Shown: piece after piece, positions 55,899-64,000 of the stretch
Layout of the letters: every line of letters starts with the position of its first letter
Numbering within the stretch: the stretch's first letter is position 1
Source of the DNA: Nitrosomonas communis
GTDB taxonomy: Bacteria; Pseudomonadota; Gammaproteobacteria; Burkholderiales; Nitrosomonadaceae
Direction: 5' to 3'
DNA: 64,000 nucleotides
NCBI RefSeq assembly: GCF_024102715.1
Contig: NZ_JAGFJM010000081.1
Location: forward strand, 1-64,000
Position numbers and translations under genes: made by a program
The notes under the pieces: model-generated
Seen by the model: the letters and a program-made list of their open reading frames with translations, nothing else
Told to the model about the DNA's origin: nothing
The model's database searches: none

Positions 55899-58379
55899 AT
55901 GCACGAATCTGAACTGGGCCATACCGTTGCCGGACTCGTTGGATTGCTGATTATTGCCGCGGTGACGCAAGAGCTGTGTAAACGCTTCAAGCTGCCACTC
56001 ACCATCATGCTGGTGCTGGTTGGAAGCGGTTTGGCATGGATTGCTGAGCATTTTTCCGGCTATGCTGGTCTGCTCCCTGCCTTTGAGCTGACGCCCGACT
56101 TGGTGCTGTATGTCTTCCTGCCCACACTGATCTTCGAATCGGCTCTGAGCCTGGATGTGCGCCAACTGCAGCGTAACCTGTTGCCAGTATTGACACTTGC
56201 TGTTCCCGGCTTGTTGTTATCCACCGGCATCATCGGCGTGCTGGTATGGCTGGCGACGCCGCTGGAGCCCGCCCCCGCCTTGTTGCTGGGTGCTATTCTG
56301 AGCGCCACCGACCCGGTGGCAGTGATTTCGCTGTTCAAGCAGCTAGGCACGCCCGGGCGCCTCACCGTGCTCGTGGAAGGAGAGAGCTTGCTGAACGACG
56401 CCACGGCGCTAGTGCTCGCGCGGTTGCTGGTAGGGATTATCGTCGCCGGCAGCATCTCCATGGGCACGGTCGCGGCAGGCACGCTTGACTTCGTTGTGGT
56501 GTTCTTCGGCGGAATGATCGTCGGCTGGTTCTTGGCGCTGGTAGTGAGTTGGGCGATCGGACATGTTGAGGGTGATGCTTTCATCGAGATTACGCTAACG
56601 ACGGTGCTCGCTTACTGCTCGTTCCTGATCGCCGAGGAGGTGTTCCACGTGAGCGGCATCATGGCCACGATGGCTGCCGGGATCACTCTGGCTGGCTGGG
56701 GCCGTGCCAAGATCTCGCCTTCCATCGCCGAGTACATGGAGCACTTCTGGCAATACTTGGCGTTCTTGGCAAATGCGCTAATCTTCCTGCTGGTGGGGCT
56801 GCAGATTAATCTGCTGGCGCTGTGGCATGAGGCCGACATCCTCCTGTGGGTAGTGCTGGCGATGTTGCTGTCGCGTTTCATCGTGATTTACGGCCTGGTA
56901 CCGCTGGTCAGCAGAATTCCTGGTGCCGAGGTGGTGCAGCGTGATTATCAGACAGTGATGTTCTGGGGTGGATTGCGCGGCGCTATCGCTTTGGCCATTG
57001 TACTCAGCTTGCCACGTTTCGAGTATTCGGCGCTGCTAGAAACACTGGTCATGGGCGCTGTGCTGTTCACCTTGGTGGTGCAAGGATTGACCATGGAATG
57101 GCTGATTCGATTCCTGAAGCTCAACAAGTCGCCGCTGGCAGACCGCCTTGCCTACGAGGAAGGCCTGCTGCATGCTCAGCAGCACTTGCTGGCGGAGATT
57201 CCGGCGCTGGAAGCACAGATCCATTTTTCACCACGTATTGCCGAGCACTTGAAGGAGCAATGCCAGAAAAACATCGATACTGTCATGCGCGACATCCAGG
57301 CGCTCAGTAGAGAGTTGAAGGAGGACGAGGACTATCACCTGCTGCTCACGCGCTGCCTCGCCAAGGAGAAGAGTAACTACTACCAGATGTTTTGCGATGG
57401 TCACCTCACGGAACGCTCGTTTCGCGAGCTCGATCACCTGGTTACGGGGCAGATCAACAGCCTGCGCTTCCTGAATCGGCTGCCTAAAGACAGCTTTGGT
57501 CGCTTCAGCAGCAAACGCATCCATCGCACCCTGGTACATTGGCTTGGCAGAATCCCAATACTGGCCGGCATCGTGCAGCGGATGCGCATCACTCGCATGA
57601 CGCTAGACTACGATACCGCCTGGGGCCGCGTGCAGGCTGGTGCCCGGGTTTTGGAGGCACTCGATGACATTGCCTCCAGTTTGTGCGTGTCGCCTGACAC
57701 CGTCAGTCGCATCCGGCAACTGCTGGGGCATTGGCATGAGGGTGCCCGGGAGTTGCTCGGCGAAATGGCCGAACAGTTCCCTGAGTTCGTTGAGGCGATG
57801 CAGATGCGCATGGGCGAGCGGCTGGCGGTGCTGGCGAGTATCGAGGCGATCGAGTCGCTGGCCCACGGCGGCACTCTGCCGGAAGCCGTCGCCGGGCAAC
57901 TGATCGTGCAACAGCGCAACCGGTTGCGTAAGCTGCGTGGCCCGGTAGGGACTGCCTTGAAGGTGCCGACTCTTGAGTTGCTGCGCCGCACAGCGATCAT
58001 CCGCGACCTGCCGAATCAAGAATTCGAAGAGCTTGTGCACCGATTGATTCGGCACACTGTCCCGCGCCACGAGATGCTGATCCATCCTGGCGAACGCGTT
58101 TCCTCGCTGTTCTTGATCGCACGCGGCGCGGTAGCCGTGTACGAGCAGCGGCAAGACAAAAAGACGCCTCTCGCCACGTATCAGGCTGGTGACTGCTTCG
58201 GCGGGGAGTCGTTCGCGCATAATCCGCTGCTCGCTGCCCAGGCGATGATTCCCTCGTCTATTTATGAGCTGTGCAAATCTGACTTCGATGCGTTGTGTGA
58301 GCGTCACCCCAGCATCAAGTTGCAGCTGACGCAGTTGCAGGAACAGAGCACAGTTGCGGGTGAGACGACGAAGTCCTGA
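55899..58379 (+). CDS. Cation:proton antiporter (CPA1/NhaP type) with a cyclic-nucleotide-binding domain
   Basis: This 826-residue inner-membrane antiporter has about 12 helices in residues 8-410. The CPA1 landmarks are ATDPVAVISLFKQLG and VEGESLLNDATALVLARLL, the latter carrying the Asn-Asp of electroneutral exchangers. Residues 420-700 are a long, charged, helical cytoplasmic region. Residues about 705-810 form a cyclic-nucleotide-binding-like domain (RHEMLIHPGERVSSLFLIARGAVAVYE; GDCFGGESF). This layout resembles SOS1-like and other NhaP-CNBD exchangers. Na+ or K+ exchanged for H+ is likely. Start ATG 55899 has GGAGTGGAG just before it. The G+C content is visibly higher than in the flanks. 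Confidence 0.9.
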   Translation: MHESELGHTVAGLVGLLIIAAVTQELCKRFKLPLTIMLVLVGSGLAWIAEHFSGYAGLLPAFELTPDLVLYVFLPTLIFESALSLDVRQLQRNLLPVLTLAVPGLLLSTGIIGVLVWLATPLEPAPALLLGAILSATDPVAVISLFKQLGTPGRLTVLVEGESLLNDATALVLARLLVGIIVAGSISMGTVAAGTLDFVVVFFGGMIVGWFLALVVSWAIGHVEGDAFIEITLTTVLAYCSFLIAEEVFHVSGIMATMAAGITLAGWGRAKISPSIAEYMEHFWQYLAFLANALIFLLVGLQINLLALWHEADILLWVVLAMLLSRFIVIYGLVPLVSRIPGAEVVQRDYQTVMFWGGLRGAIALAIVLSLPRFEYSALLETLVMGAVLFTLVVQGLTMEWLIRFLKLNKSPLADRLAYEEGLLHAQQHLLAEIPALEAQIHFSPRIAEHLKEQCQKNIDTVMRDIQALSRELKEDEDYHLLLTRCLAKEKSNYYQMFCDGHLTERSFRELDHLVTGQINSLRFLNRLPKDSFGRFSSKRIHRTLVHWLGRIPILAGIVQRMRITRMTLDYDTAWGRVQAGARVLEALDDIASSLCVSPDTVSRIRQLLGHWHEGARELLGEMAEQFPEFVEAMQMRMGERLAVLASIEAIESLAHGGTLPEAVAGQLIVQQRNRLRKLRGPVGTALKVPTLELLRRTAIIRDLPNQEFEELVHRLIRHTVPRHEMLIHPGERVSSLFLIARGAVAVYEQRQDKKTPLATYQAGDCFGGESFAHNPLLAAQAMIPSSIYELCKSDFDALCERHPSIKLQLTQLQEQSTVAGETTKS

Positions 58380-58600
58380 GGGATACTGAGCATGTTAGCG
58401 CCGCGCGGGCAACGTCGAATGGATCAGTAACAGACCAGCCTATTCTGATCGTCCTTGCAATTTGATTCTAGATAATCCGGTCAGCTCATATGCTACAGGT
58501 CTGGACAGTTTGTTTGCTGCACTTTCCCATTTCAATTGCGTACCATGCTTGAATCGGCGCTATAATTATTCCTTTTTCTCAATACAGATGATTTATTGAT

Positions 58601-59122
58601 ATGACCACCATAGTATCCGTACGACGCGGCAAGCAAGTGGCATTGGGCGGCGATGGGCAGGTGACGCTTGGCGCCGTGGTTGCCAAAGCCAGTGCACGCA
58701 AGGTGCGCAGGCTGTATCATGGCAAGATTCTGGCTGGGTTTGCTGGCGGCACAGCCGATGCGTTCACCTTGTTTGAACGTTTTGAAGGCAAGCTGGAAAA
58801 GCATCAGGGTCACCTCATGCGATCTGCGGTTGAACTGGCCAAGGATTGGCGTACCGATCGTATTTTGCGGCGTCTTGAGGCGATGCTGGTGGTGGCTGAC
58901 GGTGAGGCTACGCTGATTATCACGGGCGCGGGCGATGTCATTGAACCCGAGCAAAGTCTGGCTGCGATTGGCAGCGGGGGTGCTTATGCGCAGGCTGCGG
59001 CCCGGGCGCTGCTGGAAAATACTGAGCTGTCTGCTAAGGAGATTGTGTCCAAAGCATTGACCATCGCGGGTGATATCTGTATTTACACCAATCAGGCCCA
59101 CGTCATCGAGTCCCTTGATTAA
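58601..59122 (+). CDS. hslV: ATP-dependent protease HslVU, peptidase subunit HslV
   Basis: This is the proteasome-like threonine protease. It has 173 residues. The catalytic Thr is residue 2 ([10 protein letters not shown]), exposed after Met removal. Motifs [14 protein letters not shown] and [16 protein letters not shown] are standard. It is followed 30 bases later by its ATPase hslU. Confidence 0.96.
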   Translation: MTTIVSVRRGKQVALGGDGQVTLGAVVAKASARKVRRLYHGKILAGFAGGTADAFTLFERFEGKLEKHQGHLMRSAVELAKDWRTDRILRRLEAMLVVADGEATLIITGAGDVIEPEQSLAAIGSGGAYAQAAARALLENTELSAKEIVSKALTIAGDICIYTNQAHVIESLD

Positions 59123-59152
59123 TTTGATTCATCCTTCCGAGAAGCTATTAAC

Positions 59153-60481
59153 ATGTCACAAATGACTCCCCAGGAAATCGTACACGAACTCGACAAACAT
59201 ATCATAGGTCAAATTGGCGCTAAGCGCGCAGTGGCGATTGCGCTTAGAAACCGCTGGCGCAGACAGCAAGTGACTGAACCGCTGCGGCATGAAATCACGC
59301 CGAAGAACATCCTGATGATTGGACCCACTGGTGTCGGTAAAACAGAAATTGCGCGTCGCCTGGCGAAGCTCGCGGATGCGCCATTTATCAAGATCGAAGC
59401 GACCAAGTTTACCGAAGTCGGTTATGTCGGGCGTGATGTTGATTCCATCATCCGCGATCTGGTGGAATCTGCCATCAAACAGGGGCGCGAACGGGAAATC
59501 AGAAAAATGCGCCCGCTTGCGGAAGATCGTGCAGAAGAGCGGATACTGGATGTATTGTTACCCCCTGCGCGCGACCTGGATTTTCGTGCGGAGAGCGAGG
59601 AAAGCAGCGCCACCCGGCAGAAGTTCCGTAAAAAGCTGCGTGAGGGCGATCTGGATGAGAAGGAAATAGAAATCGAAGTCGCTGCAGCGCAGGCGAGTAT
59701 GGAGATCTTCGCACCTCCCGGCATGGAAGAACTTACCTCGCAGATTCAGGGCATGTTCCAGACGATGGGGTCGAGCAAAAAGAAAACACGCAAACTCGCG
59801 ATCCGTGAAGCCAAAAAAATCTTGATCGAGGAAGAAGCAGCACGACTGATCAATGATGAAGAGCTGAAGCTGCGTGCGGTGCAGAATGTGGAACAGAACG
59901 GTATCGTGTTTCTTGATGAAATCGACAAGATCACCAGCCGCTCTGAAACATCGGGCGCAGATGTCTCGCGCCAGGGAGTACAGCGCGATCTCCTGCCACT
60001 GGTCGAGGGCACTACCATTTCGACCAAGTATGGCATGATCAAGACTGATCACATCCTGTTCATTGCCAGTGGCGCCTTTCATCTCGCTAAACCCTCCGAT
60101 TTGATTCCAGAATTGCAGGGACGTTTCCCGATCCGGGTGGAATTGGATAGTCTGAGTGCAGATGATTTCGAGCAGATCCTCACCAATACGGACGCTTGCC
60201 TGACACGGCAATATCAGGCGCTATTGAAAACCGAAGGAATCGAGCTTAGTTTTTCAGAAGATGCGATCAAGCGTTTGGCGGAAATTGCCTATTCAGTCAA
60301 CGAAAAAACCGAGAACATTGGTGCCAGAAGGCTGCATACTGTCATGGAGAAACTGTTGGAAGAGGTTTCTTTCAATGCCACCAAGCGCAGCGGCGAATCA
60401 ATCGTTATCGATGCGGTGTATGTCGATACGCGCCTCAAGGATCTGTCACAAAGTGAGGATTTGGCGCGCTATGTGCTGTAG
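59153..60481 (+). CDS. hslU: ATP-dependent protease HslVU, ATPase subunit HslU
   Basis: This AAA+ unfoldase feeds substrates into HslV. It has 442 residues. Walker A is GPTGVGKTE, the pore loop lies in [11 protein letters not shown], Walker B is [10 protein letters not shown], and the C-terminal sensor region and tail end LARYVL. The intermediate domain (about 110-245) is present. Confidence 0.97.
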   Translation: MSQMTPQEIVHELDKHIIGQIGAKRAVAIALRNRWRRQQVTEPLRHEITPKNILMIGPTGVGKTEIARRLAKLADAPFIKIEATKFTEVGYVGRDVDSIIRDLVESAIKQGREREIRKMRPLAEDRAEERILDVLLPPARDLDFRAESEESSATRQKFRKKLREGDLDEKEIEIEVAAAQASMEIFAPPGMEELTSQIQGMFQTMGSSKKKTRKLAIREAKKILIEEEAARLINDEELKLRAVQNVEQNGIVFLDEIDKITSRSETSGADVSRQGVQRDLLPLVEGTTISTKYGMIKTDHILFIASGAFHLAKPSDLIPELQGRFPIRVELDSLSADDFEQILTNTDACLTRQYQALLKTEGIELSFSEDAIKRLAEIAYSVNEKTENIGARRLHTVMEKLLEEVSFNATKRSGESIVIDAVYVDTRLKDLSQSEDLARYVL

Positions 60482-60677
60482 AGGAAAACCTGATAAGTGG
60501 CTGCAGTGACACATTGCTGCGATGCGTGGTGTTCACTCCCTTGCCTATCTATGGAATACGTGGCTTCGCTAAAACTTGCTTTGCTCGTTTTCTCGGGTTC
60601 TGTGCGTGGTGCGTCTTCCACTTTGCTGGCTGTTTCAGGCTTTCTCGGGATATTCATTCAAGCAAGGAGTATTTTTC

Positions 60678-61862
60678 ATGCCGATACCTGAGGTGGTCAT
60701 CCTCAGTGGTGTGCGCACTGCAATCGGTGATTACGGCGGGGCACTCAAGGATATCGCTCCTGCTACTTTAGCCGCCAAGGTCGTGCGTGAAGCTGTCACG
60801 CGTGCAGGGATTGATCCCGTAGAGGTCAGCCATCTGTTTTTTGGTCACGTGATTCACACTGAAGCACGCGATATGTATCTCGCTCGGGTGGCAGGGCTGG
60901 CAGGAGGGTTGTCGCAATCGATTGCGGCTTTGACGCTGAACCGGGTATGCGGCAGCGGCTTGCAGGCGATCCTGTCTGCGGCGCAAGGCATTATGCTCGG
61001 CGATACCGAGGCAGCTGTTGCAGGCGGGGTGGAATCGATGAGCCGGGCAGGTTATCTGTTACCGGCGCTACGCTGGGGACAGCGCATGAAAGATAGTCAG
61101 GCAGTAGATATGGTGGTTGGCGCCCTGAACGATCCGTTCGATCAGGTTCATATGGGAGTGACGGCAGAAAATATCGCCAGGAAATGGGGTATTAGCCGTG
61201 AAGAGCAGGATCGATACGCTATGGAAAGCCATCAGCGGGCGCTGAATGCGATCAGGCAGGGTTACTTCAAAACACAGATCTTGCCAATCGACATTCCGAC
61301 GCGTGATGGAATCATGCTTTTTGATACTGATGAACATCCACGTGAACAAGTAAACCTGGAAAAACTGGCCGGGCTTGCCAGCGTTTTTCAGGAGAATGGC
61401 ACGGTCACCGCAGGTAATGCCTCCGGCATCAACGATGGCGCAGCCGCCATGGTGCTCATGAACGCGCACGCAGCCGAACACAGGAATTTGCAGCCGCTGG
61501 CGCGCCTGGTTGCTTATGGTCATGCCGGTGTCGATCCTCGTTACATGGGTATTGGCCCTGTGCCGGCCGTGCAGCAGGTGCTGCATCGTGCCGGACTGAA
61601 GCTCGCCGACATGGATGTGATTGAATCCAATGAGGCCTTTGCAGTGCAAGCCTGTGCGGTGGCGCGCGAACTCGGTTTTGATCCAGACAAAACGAACCCC
61701 AATGGCGGTGCGGTGGCATTCGGGCATCCGATTGGCGCAACCGGCTGCATCCTGGCGGTTAAGGCGATTTATGAATTGCAGCGCGGGGGCGGGCGTTATG
61801 CTTTGGTGACAATGTGCATCGGCGGCGGGCAGGGGATTGCAGCGATTTTTGAACGGCTATGA
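60678..61862 (+). CDS. Acetyl-CoA acetyltransferase (thiolase)
   Basis: This thiolase condenses two acetyl-CoA to acetoacetyl-CoA or runs the reverse. It has 394 residues. The acyl-accepting Cys is in LNRVCGSGLQA, and the C-terminal catalytic motifs GHPIGATG and CIGGGQG are intact. ATG 60678 is chosen because AAGGAG is 8 bases upstream and MPIPEVVILSGVRTAIG is the normal start; a TTG at 60576 is too long. Exact chain-length preference is unknown. Confidence 0.93.
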   Translation: MPIPEVVILSGVRTAIGDYGGALKDIAPATLAAKVVREAVTRAGIDPVEVSHLFFGHVIHTEARDMYLARVAGLAGGLSQSIAALTLNRVCGSGLQAILSAAQGIMLGDTEAAVAGGVESMSRAGYLLPALRWGQRMKDSQAVDMVVGALNDPFDQVHMGVTAENIARKWGISREEQDRYAMESHQRALNAIRQGYFKTQILPIDIPTRDGIMLFDTDEHPREQVNLEKLAGLASVFQENGTVTAGNASGINDGAAAMVLMNAHAAEHRNLQPLARLVAYGHAGVDPRYMGIGPVPAVQQVLHRAGLKLADMDVIESNEAFAVQACAVARELGFDPDKTNPNGGAVAFGHPIGATGCILAVKAIYELQRGGGRYALVTMCIGGGQGIAAIFERL

Positions 61863-61904
61863 GCTGGTGAATTCAGTAAGTGATTACTTAACATCCAACA
61901 AACC

Positions 61905-63389
61905 ATGCCAGCAATTTCTTCCCATCAAGCTTTCAAGGTACTGTTTATTACGCCGGAAGTCTATCCATTGTGTAAGACTGGCGGTCTGGGCGATGTCAGC
62001 GCCGCATTACCCGCTGCTTTGCGGCAATTGGGTGTAGATGTTCGCTTGTTATTGCCCGGTTATCCGTCTGTCATGTCGGGAATTAAATCCAAGCGGAAAG
62101 TGGCAGTATTCGATGAGTTGTCCTATTTTCCGCCTGTGACGCTGTGGTCAGCTAAACTGCAAGCCAGCAATGTGCCGCTATACATCATCGATTGTCCGGC
62201 ATTGTACCAGCGTGCAGGTGGGCCATACCTGAATCCTGCTGGCAAAAACTGGCCAGACAATGCTTTGCGTTTCGGTCTGCTCTCAAAAATGGGTGCAATC
62301 CTGGCAAGTGATGCCACTTCGCTGGCCTGGCAACCGGATATCGCGCATTGCAATGATTGGCAAAGCGGACTTGTCCCCGCTTATCTTCATTTTCATCCAG
62401 GAAAGAAAGCAGCTTCGCTGATATCTATCCATAATCTGGCTTTTCAGGGCTGTTTTCCAGCCGAGACAGTCACTCAACTGGGATTGCCTGCTGCCAGCTT
62501 TGCTATGGAAGGGGTGGAATACTATGGTAATTTATCGTTTATCAAGGCTGGACTTTATTATGCTGATCATATTACGACCGTCAGCCCCACTTATGCTCGT
62601 GAGATCCAGCAGGAGCCGCTTGGATTTGGTTTGCAAGGACTGCTGGCTACACGCAGTCAGGATATTAGTGGCATCGTCAATGGCATTGATACCATGGCAT
62701 GGGATCCTGTGAGCGATCCCCATCTGAGTAAAAATTATTCCGATAAACATCTTGTTGCAAAAAAGGTCAATAAGCGTGTGCTTCAGCAAGCAATGGGATT
62801 GGAGGTCGATAGTGATATTTTGCTGTTTGCTGCCATCAGTCGTTTCAGCGAGCAAAAAGGCTATGATCTGATACTGCAGGCGGCATCGCAGCTTGTACAA
62901 ATACCTGCACAACTAGTGGTACTTGGAAGTGGCGATGCCCTGCTGGAAGCAAGTCTGGCCAAGCTGGCAGAAGCTTACCCTGGCAAGATTGCAGTATACA
63001 TCGGTTTTGATGAAGCCTTGTCGCATCTGATTGAAGCTGGTGCTGACAGTTTCCTGATGCCATCACGTTTTGAGCCTTGCGGCTTGAATCAGATGTATAG
63101 CCAGCGTTATGGCACGCCCCCGCTGGTACACGCAACTGGCGGGCTGATCGATACCGTGGTGGATTGTACGCCAGCCACGCTGGCCGATGGAAGTGCCAGC
63201 GGATTCCAATTTCATGATATGACAGCCGAGGATTTTCTGGCGGGTATCCAGCGTGTTGTGGCAGCCTACCGCAATCAGTCAATTTGGCGGCGGCTGCAAA
63301 GAAATGGCATGCGCAAGAATTTTAGCTGGCAAGCCAGTGCTACGGCTTATCGTGAAATTTATCAGTTATTGCTGACGACCTCGGGCTGA
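61905..63389 (+). CDS. glgA: Glycogen synthase GlgA
   Basis: This glycosyltransferase family 5 enzyme extends alpha-1,4-glucan from ADP-glucose. It has 494 residues. The ADP-glucose motif K-T-G-G-L is in CKTGGLGDVSAALP near residue 24, and the C-terminal E-x7-E region is PSRFEPCGLNQMYSQRYG. It lies 42 bases after the thiolase gene and is convergent with rsgA. It points to glycogen storage. Confidence 0.95.
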   Translation: MPAISSHQAFKVLFITPEVYPLCKTGGLGDVSAALPAALRQLGVDVRLLLPGYPSVMSGIKSKRKVAVFDELSYFPPVTLWSAKLQASNVPLYIIDCPALYQRAGGPYLNPAGKNWPDNALRFGLLSKMGAILASDATSLAWQPDIAHCNDWQSGLVPAYLHFHPGKKAASLISIHNLAFQGCFPAETVTQLGLPAASFAMEGVEYYGNLSFIKAGLYYADHITTVSPTYAREIQQEPLGFGLQGLLATRSQDISGIVNGIDTMAWDPVSDPHLSKNYSDKHLVAKKVNKRVLQQAMGLEVDSDILLFAAISRFSEQKGYDLILQAASQLVQIPAQLVVLGSGDALLEASLAKLAEAYPGKIAVYIGFDEALSHLIEAGADSFLMPSRFEPCGLNQMYSQRYGTPPLVHATGGLIDTVVDCTPATLADGSASGFQFHDMTAEDFLAGIQRVVAAYRNQSIWRRLQRNGMRKNFSWQASATAYREIYQLLLTTSG

Positions 63390-63399
63390 TCTGCGCAGC

Positions 63400-64000
63400 T
63401 CACCATGTCTTCTGATGTTCTGCCGCGGTCATCAGCTTGTGGTAGACAGCCAGCCGGCGCGTATTAATTTTGTTATGCTGGACTGCCAGCAGCAATGCAC
63501 AATCAGGTTCCGCCATGTGGCGGCAGTTGCTGAAGCGGCATTGCCAAAGATAGGGCCGGAATTCAACGAATCCCCATGCCAACTCCTTTTCATCAATATG
63601 ATGCAGGCCAAATTCCTGCAAGCCGGGTGAGTCGATGATGCAGCTTTGCGCATCGAGATGATAGAGCCGCGTATGCGTGGTGGTATGCCGTCCGCTGTCT
63701 AATGCGGTGGAAATTTCCATGGTGGCGCGCTTGGCATCTGGAAGCAGTGCATTAATGATGGTCGATTTGCCCATGCCGGATTGGCCGGACAGCACACTGG
63801 TATGGCCTTGCAGATAAGGTTTAAGCGGCTCGATATTTTGAGTGGCGCTGATGGATAGCACCGGATAGTCAAGCGATTGATAAAACGAGAGCGTGGTGAG
63901 AGCTGCGCGTGCTTGCTCCAGCAAATCGGCTTTGTTCAGCAGGATTAGTACTTTGATATGCTGATTTTCAGCTGCGATCAGGCAGCGATCGATCAGTTCC
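63400..64000 (-). CDS. rsgA: Ribosome small-subunit-dependent GTPase RsgA, partial
   Basis: This circularly permuted GTPase helps late 30S assembly. Only the C-terminal part is in the window; the frame is open to the edge at 64000. Visible in order are NKAD (G4), the P-loop SGQSGMGKST, the switch-region T-T-T-H-T-R and DSPGLQEFGL (G3). The zinc-knuckle follows, with cysteines and His in CRFSNCRHMAEPDCAL. A TTG at 63924 is not the true start. Confidence 0.93.
   Translation of the reverse strand, partial: ELIDRCLIAAENQHIKVLILLNKADLLEQARAALTTLSFYQSLDYPVLSISATQNIEPLKPYLQGHTSVLSGQSGMGKSTIINALLPDAKRATMEISTALDSGRHTTTHTRLYHLDAQSCIIDSPGLQEFGLHHIDEKELAWGFVEFRPYLWQCRFSNCRHMAEPDCALLLAVQHNKINTRRLAVYHKLMTAAEHQKTW

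Overview
The window looks like chromosomal DNA of a Gram-negative betaproteobacterium, most likely an ammonia oxidiser of the Nitrosomonas type. This is inferred from the gene set and order: mnmG-rsmG-parA-parB with a parS site, pilT/pilU, a DUF3460 protein, the degenerate RibBX form of the riboflavin enzyme, a Neisseria-like type II-C Cas9, and a copper-handling cluster. No rRNA gene is present, so the genus remains an inference.

Layout. 1-0.7 kb: a decayed FAD-oxidase tail and a gene-free stretch. 0.7-7.3 kb: lolDC, rsmD-coaD-ferredoxin, yggS, pilT-pilU. 7.3-9.2 kb: a periplasmic alpha-carbonic anhydrase, a tiny secreted Ser-rich protein and a tiny membrane protein. 9.3-15.2 kb: cutA, dsbD, a TlpA-like thioredoxin, a DUF2784 protein, ttcA, and a cupredoxin/DUF411/cytochrome c group. 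15.3-24.0 kb: tRNA-Arg(CCG), a CorC-type transporter, DUF3460, homospermidine synthase, parS, mnmG-rsmG-parA-parB and an ADP-ribosylglycohydrolase. 24.1-29.1 kb: a complete, compact type II-C CRISPR-Cas locus: a four-repeat array with terminator, cas2, cas1, cas9, and a tracrRNA running the other way from the cas9 start. 29.6-32.7 kb: mcl-mtkA-mtkB (malyl-CoA lyase and malate-CoA ligase, serine-cycle enzymes). 32.9-38.5 kb: a UPF0114 protein, then a leftward group ribE-ribBX-ribH-nusB-thiL-pgpA-pncC with a REP-like hairpin inside it.

38.9-50.6 kb is the most unusual part. A near-perfect sigma54 promoter (38,867-38,882) precedes eight same-strand, tightly spaced or overlapping genes. Two of them, plus an internal domain of a third, form one paralogous family: an acidic N-terminus, a lysine/glycine-rich amphipathic and glycine-zipper core, and a C-terminal basic 'GRW-RRG' tail. 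The other genes encode an HEVGH metalloprotease-like protein, a 722-residue Ig-like/unknown protein, a PLP enzyme of the alpha-oxoamine synthase fold, a modular protein with peptidoglycan-binding and GIY-YIG-like parts, a trypsin-like serine protease and an amidohydrolase. A convergent sigma54 activator gene closes the locus. I know of no described system with this composition. My working hypothesis is a sigma54-switched system of membrane-active proteins with protease partners.

51-64 kb returns to housekeeping and accessory genes: typA, a DsbA-family protein, an acyltransferase, about 0.9 kb of A+T-rich gene-free DNA, a cation/proton antiporter with a cyclic-nucleotide-binding domain behind a strongly structured leader, hslVU, a thiolase, glgA and the edge-truncated rsgA.
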